A DNA stretch of 64,000 nucleotides from Psychrobacter alimentarius. GTDB taxonomy: Bacteria; Pseudomonadota; Gammaproteobacteria; Pseudomonadales; Moraxellaceae. Of the stretch, positions 1-10,213 are shown one piece after another. A program made the translations under genes and the position numbers. The DNA lies in NCBI RefSeq assembly GCF_001606025.1, contig NZ_CP014945.1:744001-808000 (forward strand), written 5' to 3'. Numbering within the stretch: the stretch's first letter is position 1; each line of letters begins with the position of its first letter. The notes beneath the pieces were generated by a model, which saw only the letters and a program-made list of their open reading frames with translations, searched no databases and was not told the origin of the DNA.

Positions 1-15
1 ATAATAATGGAGTAA

Positions 16-1671
<1,656 letters not shown>

Positions 1672-1827
1672 TTTATGCCTCAACTGAATTTGTACGACGT
1701 TGTTAACCTCGTTCGATGTACTATAAGTACAATCTTTACTCGGTTGCCTAGTCGTACTGCTTCAGTCAACCCATAAAATACTTTTCACTATAAATATAAC
1801 TACCATAGTAAAAGTGTTTTAATTACC

Positions 1828-1863
1828 AAAAGCCCTGCTATCGAAAGATAGCAGGGCTTTTTT
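1828..1863 (+). terminator. Rho-independent terminator after groL
   Basis: A 15-bp stem (AAAAGCCCTGCTATC paired with its complement) closes on a GAAA tetraloop at 1843-1846 and runs into a T-tract. It lies 157 bp after the groL stop. The rest of the 1672-1978 gap shows only a small TGTACT/AGTACA inverted repeat at 1717-1731. Because the left arm starts with A's, the hairpin could also terminate minus-strand transcription from the regulator gene. Confidence 0.9.
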
Positions 1864-1978
1864 GTGCTCGACAATAAAGTTATGTAATAGTTCAAATTAA
1901 CCAGCTATTTGTACTTATCTTAATGGACTTAACATAAGTGAAGACCGTGCTCGACGTTGCTCATTAGTGTTAAAAGTC

Positions 1979-2434
1979 TCACACAAAAATAGGTAAAGTC
2001 GTCTTATTAATGACCTTTCTCACCGATAAATGAGTGTGTATGTCTTTTACGCTAGCAAGCTTATGTAGCTTACGTGTGAACCGCTCATAACCATCAAGGT
2101 TGGGGCTCACTACTTCTAATAAATAATCGTAAGAACCCGACACCACATGTCCATTAATCACCTCGTCCATATCGGATAGGGCTTTTTCAAAGGTTGCAAT
2201 AGAGTCTTCTTGGTGGCTGTTGAGACTGACCTCCACAAAGAAACTCATGGCAATACCCGCTTTGGTTTTATTTACGTTCGCTTGATAGTTCTCTATATAA
2301 CCTTCATCCTCCAAACGTTTTAGGCGCCGCGCACAAGGAGATGGCGACAGCCCTATACGTTCGGCCAGTTCCGCCGTAGATAAGCGCGCTTCTTTCTGAA
2401 GCACTTCCAAGATATGACGGTCGATTTTGTCCAT
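1979..2434 (-). CDS. Lrp/AsnC family transcriptional regulator
   Basis: A 151-aa protein of normal Lrp/AsnC length. The N-terminal winged helix-turn-helix spans about residues 4-55 (LSTAELAERIGLSPSPCARRLKRL is its core, residues 18-40). It is followed by the RAM ligand-binding and oligomerisation domain, with the GSYDYLLEV stretch near residues 103-111. These proteins sense amino acids and act as local or global regulators. The gene is divergent from a DMT exporter and an aminotransferase, an arrangement typical of a local regulator of amino-acid export or catabolism. The ligand is unknown. It is not evidently the global Lrp. Confidence 0.9.
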   Translation of the reverse strand: MDKIDRHILEVLQKEARLSTAELAERIGLSPSPCARRLKRLEDEGYIENYQANVNKTKAGIAMSFFVEVSLNSHQEDSIATFEKALSDMDEVINGHVVSGSYDYLLEVVSPNLDGYERFTRKLHKLASVKDIHTHLSVRKVINKTTLPIFV

Positions 2435-2493
2435 AATTTACCTTTTAGTTTTTTAAGCCAATAATTTTGATTTAATTAGCATTATCCACCAAA

Positions 2494-2512
2494 TATTTGC
2501 AAAATTGCAATA
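2494..2512. promoter_or_regulatory. Possible operator in the lrp-like/exporter divergent region
   Basis: The 147-bp divergent intergenic region holds two TTGCAA hexamers (2497-2502 and 2505-2510) separated by AA, forming an AT-rich dyad. Lrp-family proteins bind degenerate AT-rich palindromes, so this is a plausible autoregulatory site. It rests only on symmetry and position. Confidence 0.3.
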
Positions 2513-2581
2513 AATAAATAGAGATAAAAGCGCGTATTTTAATCGATAATTGGTCTTTGCATACCAGTATAAGACACGACT

Positions 2582-3499
2582 ATGAATACAATATTCCACC
2601 CCTCATCACGCAAAAATCCTTTGTTTATAATGTCGCCACTAACCAAAGGCTATGTGGCTATGAGCGTTGTATTGTTGATTTGGTCAGGATTTGCGTTGAC
2701 TGTGCGAGCGGTTGGGGAGTCGTCGCTAAGCATTGCGGATGTCATGCTAATTCGCTTTAGTGTACCGCTGGTTTTGTTGACCCCTTGGGTACTCTCTAGT
2801 TGGCATGAAATCAAAAATATAAGACTGTCAGACATCATGTTTATTTTATTTGGTGGTGTGCCTTTTCTTCTGTTGGCGGCTTTTGGTGCAAGTACGGTGC
2901 CAGCAGCTTACATGGGTACTATTTTGACAGGGACACCAGTCTTCTTTGCCGCATTATTGTCTTTTATTCTTTATCGTCAGCGAATATCATTAAGAAAATT
3001 TGCCGCATTAATGCTTATTCTCTTTGGTATCGCTACGATGATTGGCGGGCATGCACAGGCAATACCGAATAGTCTTCTGTACGGTGTAGGATTGCTATTG
3101 ATGGCAAGCCTGATTTGGGCGGGTTACACTTTAGGGTTAAAAAGTACCAAGTTAAATCCAATAGCTATCGCTATCGTGCTTTCTTATACCTCGTTTTTTC
3201 TAACATTAGTGATGGTTCTGTCTGGTATTGTGGAGACGAATATAGGTTCTGTATCTTTTGATGAAGCGCTTCCATTTATCCTAATACAAGGACTTGGCGT
3301 AGGGGTGGTATCAACCATTGCGTTTTCTTATGCTGTCAAACAGTTGGGCTCCATTCGTACCTTATTACTGGGCTCTTTATCCCCAGGATTAACCGCTATA
3401 CTGGCTACGCTGATACTCAATGAGGCTCTATCAGTCATCATGATATGCGGCATCGTACTCAGTACCATTGGTGTCATTTTGTCCAATCGAGCGAAATAA
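2582..3499 (+). CDS. EamA/DMT-family permease (RhaT/YdcZ-like exporter)
   Basis: A 305-aa inner-membrane protein with about ten hydrophobic segments arranged as two EamA repeats, typical of drug/metabolite transporters such as amino-acid or metabolite exporters. The C-terminal repeat carries the usual GSLSPGLTAILA-type segment followed by a last helix ending in a short basic tail. No clear Shine-Dalgarno precedes the ATG at 2582. An alternative start at 2630 (MSPLTKGY) would remove 16 polar residues and puts the first helix close to the N-terminus. It is divergent from an Lrp-like regulator and 18 bp upstream of an aminotransferase, so amino-acid-related export is likely. The substrate is not known. 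Confidence 0.85.
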   Translation: MNTIFHPSSRKNPLFIMSPLTKGYVAMSVVLLIWSGFALTVRAVGESSLSIADVMLIRFSVPLVLLTPWVLSSWHEIKNIRLSDIMFILFGGVPFLLLAAFGASTVPAAYMGTILTGTPVFFAALLSFILYRQRISLRKFAALMLILFGIATMIGGHAQAIPNSLLYGVGLLLMASLIWAGYTLGLKSTKLNPIAIAIVLSYTSFFLTLVMVLSGIVETNIGSVSFDEALPFILIQGLGVGVVSTIAFSYAVKQLGSIRTLLLGSLSPGLTAILATLILNEALSVIMICGIVLSTIGVILSNRAK

Positions 3500-3517
3500 A
3501 TTAATTAAGGAAGTATC

Positions 3518-4696
3518 ATGATGTTAAATAATATGCCTGTTATCAATGGTGATCCACTATGGGCACTGTTAGGTAGGTTTCGCGCTGACCAGCGTAAACA
3601 TAAAATAGATCTATTGGTTGGTGTCTATCGAGACGAGCATGGCAATACGCCTGTAATGAAAACCGTGCAAGACGCAGAAATACATCTTGCTCATGAAGCT
3701 CATTCAAAGGCTTACGGCATGCTATCGGGTAACGCTAATTTTAATCAACAAATGGCAAAATTTGTATTAGGTGACCGTCCAAGTCTAAACAACCAATGCA
3801 CGATTCAGACGGTTGGGGCATCAGGTGCATTACGACTCATTGCTGACTTAATCGCCATACTCTCTCCAGATTCAACCGTTTGGATCAGTGACCCTGGCTA
3901 TATCAATCATCGTCCGCTGATGGAAGGTGCTGGGTTAACGGTTAATACATATCCATGGCAAAATAAAAATGGACAATTAGATATTGATGCGTGTTTTGCC
4001 GCGCTAGAAAAAGCAAAAGCAGGAGACGTGTTGTTATTACATGCGTGTTGCCACAATCCTACCGGCATAGACCCTTCTTTAGAGCAGTGGCAACGGTTTT
4101 CTGATAAATGTAAACAGAAAAATATTGTGCCATTTATTGATATGGCGTATCAAGGTTTTGGAGATGATCCCGATACCGATGCTGCAGGGCTTCGTCTAAT
4201 CATTAAAGACTCTGACTTTGCATTTATCGCCGCCAGCTGTTCAAAAAATATGGGTCTATACAATGAGCGTACTGGTATTGCCACGGTGATGACGACGAAC
4301 CATGAGCGTCACGCAGATATACAGACACTCTTAGAAACCATCACACGCGCCAACTACTCCATGCCGCCCAATCACGGTGCTGCAGTTGCTTCTTATTTGC
4401 TAGACAAACCAGACGCTTGGCTAGTCGAGCTGGCAAGCTACCGTGGTAGGGTGGATACTATTCGCCAAGCGTTAGGCAAAGCCTTAAAAGATAGGGATGC
4501 ACCCGCAGAGTTTTTGGACATCTCGCATCAAAAAGGTATGTTTTCTCTATTACCGCTAACAGAAAATCAAATGCTCATATTGCAAGATGAGTTCGCGATT
4601 TATGGCATGCCAAATGGCAGAATCAATATTGCAGGTTTGAAAATGACGGAAATTCCCCAACTGACTGACGCTATCATGTCGATTATTTCACGTTAA
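3518..4696 (+). CDS. PLP-dependent class I aminotransferase (aspartate/aromatic type)
   Basis: A 392-aa fold-type I aminotransferase. It carries the NPTG-type motif (CHNPTGIDPS) and the Schiff-base lysine in SCSKNMGLYNERTG (K243). The arrangement resembles the AspC/TyrB subgroup, which exchanges the amino group of aspartate or aromatic amino acids with 2-oxoglutarate. An AAGGA ribosome site lies a few bases before the tandem ATGATG start. It sits in an apparent two-gene operon with the upstream DMT permease, opposite an Lrp-like regulator, which suggests regulated amino-acid turnover rather than the housekeeping AspC. Substrate preference cannot be read from the sequence. Confidence 0.87.
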   Translation: MMLNNMPVINGDPLWALLGRFRADQRKHKIDLLVGVYRDEHGNTPVMKTVQDAEIHLAHEAHSKAYGMLSGNANFNQQMAKFVLGDRPSLNNQCTIQTVGASGALRLIADLIAILSPDSTVWISDPGYINHRPLMEGAGLTVNTYPWQNKNGQLDIDACFAALEKAKAGDVLLLHACCHNPTGIDPSLEQWQRFSDKCKQKNIVPFIDMAYQGFGDDPDTDAAGLRLIIKDSDFAFIAASCSKNMGLYNERTGIATVMTTNHERHADIQTLLETITRANYSMPPNHGAAVASYLLDKPDAWLVELASYRGRVDTIRQALGKALKDRDAPAEFLDISHQKGMFSLLPLTENQMLILQDEFAIYGMPNGRINIAGLKMTEIPQLTDAIMSIISR

Positions 4697-4734
4697 AGAA
4701 TCATCTTTATAGTTCAAGGCAATGGTTTTAGCTA

Positions 4735-4757
4735 TCAATCGCAATCGCAATCGCAAA
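4735..4757. repeat. Short tandem repeat (ATCGCA x3)
   Basis: Three successive ATCGCA hexamers lie in the intergenic region after the aminotransferase gene. It is a small simple repeat with no obvious function and may be slippage-prone. Confidence 0.5.
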
Positions 4758-4795
4758 AAGGACTGTTGTGACCCGTTAAATTAAAGGAGATGTAA

Positions 4796-4839
4796 TACAG
4801 TCGCTAGAAGCCCTGAGTGCCATGCTTCTAGCGACTGTA
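4796..4839. terminator. Hairpin between convergent genes
   Basis: A perfect 15-bp stem (TACAGTCGCTAGAAG and its complement) with a 14-nt loop lies between the convergent aminotransferase and yaaA genes. No strong T-tract directly follows on either strand, so it is only a candidate bidirectional terminator or mRNA 3'-end stabiliser. Confidence 0.55.
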
Positions 4840-4862
4840 GTAAATATGGTTTTTATATCAAG

Positions 4863-5675
4863 TTACTGATCCGCCGCATCTCTTCTAAACACCCACGTCT
4901 TATTATCAGACGCTTCTGCACAGTAATAATAACCCGCCAAATCAAAATCTTTTAACTGCTCCGCATTGCTCAGCTTATTATCTGCAGCATATTTCACCAT
5001 AAGACCGCGTGCCTTTTTGGCATAAAAACTAATCACTTTATACGTGCCATTTTTTTCGTCTTCGAACCGTGGCGTGATGATATTAGCATCAATGGCTTTT
5101 TTCTTTACTGCTTTAAAGTACTCATTAGAAGCCAGATTGATCAGGGTCTTATCTTCGCTATCTGCCATACGAGCATTGATAACGTCAGTCACTTCCTCGC
5201 CCCAAAAGTCATAAAGATTATCACCGCGCTCGTTTTTTAGCTTGGTACCCATTTCTAAGCGGTAAGGCTGGATCAAATCTAACGGCTTCAACACCCCATA
5301 AAGCCCTGACAAAATCCCCAAATGCTCATTGACGTAAATAGCGGTCTCTTTATCCATATGGTACATATCAAGGCCCGTATAAACGTCGCCATCGAATAAA
5401 TAACCCGCTGGCTTTGCTATATTACCCGTTGCGTCATCGGTAAATGGTTGCTCTTTACTCCAGCGCCACTGTTGATTGCGCTCGGCATTAAGCTGAGCTA
5501 AATCATCAGAGATACTCATAAGTGATTGCAAATCCATCGGTTCTTTTGACTTTAATATTTTCATCAAATCCTGCGAATGTTCAATCAGCTTTGGCTGACT
5601 GTAATAGTTACCCAGACTTAGCGGTATCGCATTTGTTTCATTCAAAGATTTGGCAGGGGAGAGCAAAAAATACAT
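4863..5675 (-). CDS. yaaA: Peroxide stress protein YaaA (DUF328/UPF0246)
   Basis: A 270-aa protein matching the YaaA family along its length: N-terminal LLSPAKSLN, central LSGLYGVLKPLDLIQPYRLEMG and C-terminal ISFYAKKARG. In E. coli, YaaA is induced by OxyR, limits intracellular free iron during peroxide stress and has DNA-binding ability. A TAAGGA ribosome site precedes the ATG by about 7 nt. It is a single gene, convergent with the aminotransferase. The family assignment is firm. The physiological role is transferred from E. coli. Confidence 0.95.
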   Translation of the reverse strand: MYFLLSPAKSLNETNAIPLSLGNYYSQPKLIEHSQDLMKILKSKEPMDLQSLMSISDDLAQLNAERNQQWRWSKEQPFTDDATGNIAKPAGYLFDGDVYTGLDMYHMDKETAIYVNEHLGILSGLYGVLKPLDLIQPYRLEMGTKLKNERGDNLYDFWGEEVTDVINARMADSEDKTLINLASNEYFKAVKKKAIDANIITPRFEDEKNGTYKVISFYAKKARGLMVKYAADNKLSNAEQLKDFDLAGYYYCAEASDNKTWVFRRDAADQ

Positions 5676-5987
5676 CGTTATTCCTTATTAAAGTGAATCA
5701 ATAACTGACTGATCAAAGTATTAGGTTTTCTTATTATACGACACTCAGAGAGTCAACTGTATTTGTGAGCAGTCGTTTTAGGTGTTCCTCAATCTTCATA
5801 AATGCGTAAAACATTACCATCAAGTGGTGAGCCTATCTGCAATGAAGCACAGCGTCTAGTAGAAAGATAAAATTTTTAATATAACAATAAAAGTTATGTC
5901 TATGGTGTAAATACTTAACTTTTTATTTACTTGTAAGTCATCATTTGACAATGAAAGTTGACAAATAATGTCTCTATAATAAAAAGG

Positions 5988-6068
5988 CATGATGGGAAAC
6001 TGTCTATCATTTATTAAATTGATAAGCTTTGGTCATACGTAGTGTCCGTTCTGACCAAAGCTTTTTTG
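5988..6068 (+). ncRNA. Putative leader/attenuator RNA upstream of pntAA
   Basis: A TATAAT box at 5975-5980 would start transcription near 5988. About 80 nt later, a perfect 12-bp stem (6024-6035 with 6052-6063, AAGCTTTGGTCA and its complement) is followed by six T's, the form of an intrinsic terminator. It lies 70 bp before the pntAA ATG, on the same strand. A shorter TATCA/TGATA pairing lies at 6004-6024. Either a small RNA is produced here or transcription into pnt is attenuated. The terminator is visible in the sequence. The RNA and its role are inferred, and no known riboswitch class was recognised. Confidence 0.45.
6024..6067 (+). terminator. Intrinsic terminator in the pntAA leader
   Basis: A perfect 12-bp hairpin with a 16-nt loop runs directly into a T-tract. 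No gene ends upstream of it on this strand: yaaA points the other way and begins at 5675. It therefore cannot be an ordinary 3'-end terminator and suggests premature termination of the pnt transcript. Confidence 0.75.
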
Positions 6069-6136
6069 TCCCTGTGCTTTTTAAATGTGCGTTGAGGATA
6101 TTGGGGTCAATCATTGGACTTGAGTAAGGAGACGAT

Positions 6137-7291
6137 ATGAAAATTGGTGTAATCAGTGCAGATAATGCGAGTGAGAGTCGGGTTGCGCTAACCCCAGACG
6201 CGGTTAAAAAGTTGCGCAAACTTGGGTTCGACGTGGTCGTGCAGTCAGGAGCAGGAGAAGCGGCATATTACGCGGATGAGTTGTATCAGGCCGCAGGTGC
6301 CAATATTGCCATGAGTAGTACTGAGGTCGTCACACAGTCGCAAATTATTACCACAGTCCATGACTTGCCAGCAGCGACAACGGACAGCCTAACCTCTGGT
6401 CAAGTAATCGTTGGTATGCTCGACCCTTATCGTAATACTCGGCTCGACACTTATGCTGCTAAAGGGGCAACCGCATTTGCGATGGAGCTATTACCTCGCA
6501 CCCTGTCACGCGCACAAAACATGGATGTCTTGTCATCACAGGCCAACCTTGCTGGTTATAAAGCGGTATTGCTAGCAGCCAATGAATACTCACGTCCATT
6601 TCCGATGTTTATGACGTCAGCAGGGACGGTCAAGCCAGCCAAAGTGGTCATCTTGGGTGTCGGTGTTGCCGGTCTACAAGCGATTGCGACGGCAAAGCGT
6701 CTAGGTGCTGTAGTAGAGGCCAGTGATCTGCGTCCTGCGGCAAAAGAGCAAGTCGAGTCACTTGGGGGTAAATGGCTGGATGTACCGATGAGTGCAGATG
6801 AAGCACAAAAAGCAAAAGCAACGGGCGGTTATGCATGGACGCCCTCAGAGCAATACATCAAAGACCAAGCTGCCGTGGTAGACAAAGCCTTGACCAACGC
6901 TGACATCGTGATTACAACGGCACAAATCCCCGGTCGACAAGCACCGCGCTTGGTGCACGGAGCCACGATTGCCAAGATGAAAGCAGGCTCGGTATTGATC
7001 GACATGGCAGCAGGGACGGGCGGCAATGTAGAGGGCAGTCTCCCTGATCAAACCATTACTACCGATAACGGTGTACGTATCGTTGGTGCAGCCAATATTC
7101 CCTCAATGCTTGCGGCGCAGTCCTCAGATTTATACGCCAACAATCTTGTTAACTTTATTACGACTTTGCTTGCGCCCAGTACGGATGAGGCTTCAGTGGA
7201 TAAACTGGCACTCAACTTAGATATGGCAGATGAGATTCAAGGAGCCTTGGCCGTGACGCACGAAGGTCAGTTACGTCTTGCCAAGCGCTAA
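6137..7291 (+). CDS. pntAA: NAD(P) transhydrogenase subunit alpha part 1 (NAD(H)-binding dI)
   Basis: A 384-aa soluble domain I of the proton-translocating transhydrogenase, which binds NAD(H) and passes hydride to NADP+ on PntB. It resembles alanine dehydrogenase: N-terminal GVISADNASESRVALTPDAVKKL, Rossmann motif GVGVAGLQAIATAKRLGAVVEASDLR around residues 175-200, and IDMAAGTGGNVEGS near residue 290. It is shorter than the fused E. coli PntA (about 510 aa) because the membrane part is a separate gene 60 bp downstream. AAGGAGA precedes the ATG. It forms an operon with pntAB and pntB that supplies NADPH using the proton gradient. Confidence 0.96.
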   Translation: MKIGVISADNASESRVALTPDAVKKLRKLGFDVVVQSGAGEAAYYADELYQAAGANIAMSSTEVVTQSQIITTVHDLPAATTDSLTSGQVIVGMLDPYRNTRLDTYAAKGATAFAMELLPRTLSRAQNMDVLSSQANLAGYKAVLLAANEYSRPFPMFMTSAGTVKPAKVVILGVGVAGLQAIATAKRLGAVVEASDLRPAAKEQVESLGGKWLDVPMSADEAQKAKATGGYAWTPSEQYIKDQAAVVDKALTNADIVITTAQIPGRQAPRLVHGATIAKMKAGSVLIDMAAGTGGNVEGSLPDQTITTDNGVRIVGAANIPSMLAAQSSDLYANNLVNFITTLLAPSTDEASVDKLALNLDMADEIQGALAVTHEGQLRLAKR

Positions 7292-7350
7292 ACTTGGATG
7301 GTTTGCCACCACCCATTTGCCAGACACGAATCAATTTTTAGGAGGATAAG

Positions 7351-7740
7351 ATGATTGCCACTGTTTTAGCTGCCGCACCAGTCGGTGCAGCCATGAGTAG
7401 CACACCCTTTGTCGCGATTTTTACGGTATTTGTACTTGCGGTTTTTGTCGGATATTACGTGGTTTGGGGCGTAACACCTGCCTTGCACACGCCATTGATG
7501 GCGGTAACCAATGCTCTATCAAGTATCGTCATCGTGGGCGCGATGCTACAGACAGTTACCATTGATGGCTCGATGTTTACGCCAACCAGCTTACTTGGTG
7601 CCTTTGCGGTATTTTTAGCCAGTATCAATATCTTTGGCGGTTTTGCTGTGACTGAGCGTATGCTGGCGATGTTCAAACCCAAAGCAAAAAAAGCACCTGT
7701 TCTTGAAAATAATGCAAAAGAAACTGGAGGCGACGCATGA
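7351..7740 (+). CDS. pntAB: NAD(P) transhydrogenase subunit alpha part 2 (membrane)
   Basis: A 129-aa membrane protein with three to four transmembrane helices, equivalent to the C-terminal membrane part of E. coli PntA. It carries the TPALHTPLMAVTNALSSIVIVGA segment (residues 48-70), which is highly conserved in the proton channel of this enzyme. A strong AGGAGGAT ribosome site precedes the ATG. The stop overlaps the pntB start (ATGA), which implies translational coupling. The three-polypeptide layout is the common arrangement in many proteobacteria outside the enterics. Confidence 0.96.
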   Translation: MIATVLAAAPVGAAMSSTPFVAIFTVFVLAVFVGYYVVWGVTPALHTPLMAVTNALSSIVIVGAMLQTVTIDGSMFTPTSLLGAFAVFLASINIFGGFAVTERMLAMFKPKAKKAPVLENNAKETGGDA

Positions 7741-9137
7741 ATGATTTATCAATGCTGATCGCAGCAAATGCGGATTGGTTCTACTTGGTTGGCGCGATCC
7801 TTTTTGTCTTAACTTTACGTGGCTTATCTAGTCCAAAGACTGCCATTCGTGGTAACCGTTTTGGTATGGCAGCGATGGCGATTGCCGTTGTGACGACGTT
7901 CTTTTTGGCAGAAGGCCCTGTCCTTTGGTTAATCATCGGAGCGATGATTTTAGGTGCGCTTGTCGGTATGTGGAAGGCAAAAACAGTCGCTATGACCCAA
8001 ATGCCAGAAACGGTTGCGTTGATGCATTCATTTGTTGGTTTGGCTGCGGTTGCGATTGCATTGGCGACGGTCTTGCACACTGAGCAGCAACATGGTGCAG
8101 TGGCTCGGGTAGAGTTATTTATCGGCTGCTTTATCGGTGCGATTACTTTTTCAGCCTCGGTCTTTGCCTTTGGTAAACTGGCAGCAAAAAGCTGGGCGAA
8201 AACCTTGGTCGGCAGCTGGGTAAAACCCGTTCAAGCGCTGTTATTCATTGCGATGATTGGTTTTGGTGGCGTGTATTTTGTCACAGATTCATTGCCTGCG
8301 TTTTATGCCATGGCAGTGATTGCCGTCATATTCGGTTGGATGTGGATTGCGCCTATCGGTGGCGGTGACATGCCAGTAGTCGTCTCTCTATTGAACTCGT
8401 TCTCAGGTTGGGCGGCGGCTGGGATTGGTTTTACCCTTGGCAACTCAATGCTGATTATTGCAGGCTCGCTCGTTGGCTCGTCAGGGGCAATCTTGTCTTA
8501 TATCATGTGTAAAGCCATGAACCGCTCATTATTGAATGTCTTGTTTGGCGGTATGGGAACCTCAGCCGTCACGGCAGGTGGCGATGAGGGCGTACCCAAA
8601 AACTACAAAGCGGGCTCAGCAGAAGATGCCGGCTTCTTAATGGCCAATGCCAGCAATGTGGTCATCGTACCGGGTTATGGTATGGCACAAGGCCGCGCAC
8701 AAAATGCGGTCAAAGAGCTGTACGAGTTATTAAAAGAAGAAGGCGTGAATGTGCGCTTTGCGATTCACCCAGTCGCTGGTCGTATGCCAGGTCATATGAA
8801 CGTGCTATTGGCGGAAGCAGATGTACCCTATGATGATATTTTAGAGATGGATGAAATCAATTCAGATTTTGCCAGTACCGATGTGGTCTTGGTCATCGGT
8901 GCAAACGATGTCGTCAATCCTTCTGCCAAAGACGATCCAACGTCACCCATCTTTGGTATGCCAATTCTAGAAGTCAGCAAAGCTCAAACTGTTATGGTCA
9001 TTAAACGCTCAATGAGTACAGGCTACGCAGGCTTAGACAACAGCTTATTCTATATGGATAAAACCATGATGATCTTCGGTGATGCCAAAAAGATGGTAGA
9101 AGAGATGGTGCGTAGTGTCAATGGCGGCGGTCACTAA
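7737..9137 (+). CDS. pntB: NAD(P) transhydrogenase subunit beta
   Basis: A 466-aa subunit with an N-terminal membrane half of about eight or nine helices and a C-terminal NADP(H)-binding domain III. The latter shows VIVPGYGMAQGRAQ (around residues 310-325), HPVAGRMPGHMNVLLAEA and the GANDVVNP motif near residue 390. Length is normal for the family. The start overlaps the pntAB stop, and GGAGG precedes it. A terminator at 9162-9187 closes the operon. Confidence 0.97.
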   Translation: MNDLSMLIAANADWFYLVGAILFVLTLRGLSSPKTAIRGNRFGMAAMAIAVVTTFFLAEGPVLWLIIGAMILGALVGMWKAKTVAMTQMPETVALMHSFVGLAAVAIALATVLHTEQQHGAVARVELFIGCFIGAITFSASVFAFGKLAAKSWAKTLVGSWVKPVQALLFIAMIGFGGVYFVTDSLPAFYAMAVIAVIFGWMWIAPIGGGDMPVVVSLLNSFSGWAAAGIGFTLGNSMLIIAGSLVGSSGAILSYIMCKAMNRSLLNVLFGGMGTSAVTAGGDEGVPKNYKAGSAEDAGFLMANASNVVIVPGYGMAQGRAQNAVKELYELLKEEGVNVRFAIHPVAGRMPGHMNVLLAEADVPYDDILEMDEINSDFASTDVVLVIGANDVVNPSAKDDPTSPIFGMPILEVSKAQTVMVIKRSMSTGYAGLDNSLFYMDKTMMIFGDAKKMVEEMVRSVNGGGH

Positions 9138-9161
9138 CGCTTAGCGCATGTTCTTAAATAG

Positions 9162-9187
9162 AAAAAGTCACTGTGGTGGCTTTTTTT
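9162..9187 (+). terminator. Intrinsic terminator after pntB
   Basis: AAAAAGTCAC pairs with GTGGCTTTTT (one G-U pair) around a TGTG loop, and the T-run continues past the stem. It lies 24 bp after the pntB stop. Confidence 0.8.
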
Positions 9188-9272
9188 GCGTTAAAGTGTG
9201 CGACGTTTACGCTCCCATTGCTTTATATAGGCGAACACCCAGTCCAAATACAATGTAATAAGAGATTTATTT

Positions 9273-9821
9273 ATGAATATGCTACTGCGTTTTTTTATTA
9301 TGATCAGTTTGCTCAAGCAACAGTTAAAGCAGCAATCAGCGAGTGAGACGCTCAGTCTAGAGACCTTGATTGCACCGACGAGTCGCCATTATCGAGTTTT
9401 ACCACATGACATGGGCTTTCGTGATCATCTGCCCAATTATCGTTATCTGTCTTTTATTGAATTAAACGTCACTCGCTGGCTGATGGCATGCTGTCATCAA
9501 AAAGGTATTCAATCTTTAGGTTGGGTAATTGCTATGCAAGAGATGGTCTATCTAAAAGAAATCAAATTTTTGAGTAAGATGACAGTCAATAGCGTACTGG
9601 CTGGCTGGGATCACAAATACATCTATTTTGAACATCGCTTCTTTGTAAAAAACCAACTCATGAGCGTTGGTATGACTAAATTTGTCTTGAAGGATAAAAA
9701 AGGAAAGCTGCAAACGCCAGAAGTGCTAGACATGCAGGGAGAGCAACTTACAGATGTCATCAGCACATGGAATACACATCAAGTAGCTATAAAATCATCC
9801 AAATCAAAGGTGAGTGTATAA
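9273..9821 (+). CDS. Thioesterase-family (4HBT/hotdog, THEM6-like) protein
   Basis: A 182-aa protein that fits the hotdog-fold 4HBT_2/THEM6-like group. It has a short hydrophobic N-terminal segment, then HDMGFRDHLPNYRYLSFIEL near residues 45-64, where hotdog enzymes usually carry a D-x-(N/D)-H-x-N-N motif. This is followed by a strand-rich region with a late FVLKDKKGKL hairpin. Here the helix-start residues read HLPNYRY rather than the classic HVNN, so catalytic activity is uncertain. It is a single gene between the pnt operon and iscX. Role not assigned beyond probable acyl-thioester hydrolysis or binding. Confidence 0.65.
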   Translation: MNMLLRFFIMISLLKQQLKQQSASETLSLETLIAPTSRHYRVLPHDMGFRDHLPNYRYLSFIELNVTRWLMACCHQKGIQSLGWVIAMQEMVYLKEIKFLSKMTVNSVLAGWDHKYIYFEHRFFVKNQLMSVGMTKFVLKDKKGKLQTPEVLDMQGEQLTDVISTWNTHQVAIKSSKSKVSV

Positions 9822-9939
9822 ATAACGCACCTATAATCATCGGGCAAATTTTGGTAGGATAGAGCCTATTAAGTCGATAACATGGTTTTATAAAAACGAC
9901 TGATATTTTATAAAAATGATTAACCATTAAGGAGCCACT

Positions 9940-10149
9940 ATGACCCCGCAAAAACTAAAATGGACAGACAGCTTAGACATCGCGATTGAGCTTTATGAAA
10001 AATTTCCAGAGACAGATCCGCAATACATACGCTTTACCGATTTGCATCGCTGGGTGACTGAGCTTGAAGGTTTTGATGATGATCCGCAAAAATCAAATGA
10101 AGGCATCTTAGAAGCCATTCAAATGAATTGGATAGATGAAGCCGACTAA
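9940..10149 (+). CDS. iscX: Fe-S cluster assembly protein IscX (YfhJ)
   Basis: A 69-aa acidic protein matching IscX end to end: LKWTDS at the start, [19 protein letters not shown] in the middle and [15 protein letters not shown] at the end. IscX binds the cysteine desulfurase IscS and iron and tunes Fe-S cluster formation. Usual family length is about 66 aa. AAGGAG precedes the ATG. In E. coli iscX closes the isc operon. Here no isc genes are nearby, so the gene stands alone. Confidence 0.95.
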   Translation: MTPQKLKWTDSLDIAIELYEKFPETDPQYIRFTDLHRWVTELEGFDDDPQKSNEGILEAIQMNWIDEAD

Positions 10150-10213
10150 TTGTTTCGGTTTTTTAACGTTGCCATCCATAAAAATTCAATAAATAAATTA
10201 AAAAGGCCGCATC

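Larger units (their letters stand above)
5676..6136. other. Intergenic region upstream of pntAA
   Basis: This AT-rich stretch of 461 bp between divergent yaaA and pntAA has no plausible gene. Its right half holds promoter-like elements (TTGACA at 5945 and 5958, TATAAT at 5975-5980). The spacings of 24 and 11 nt are not ideal. The putative leader RNA with a terminator, described separately, follows them. Confidence 0.6.
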
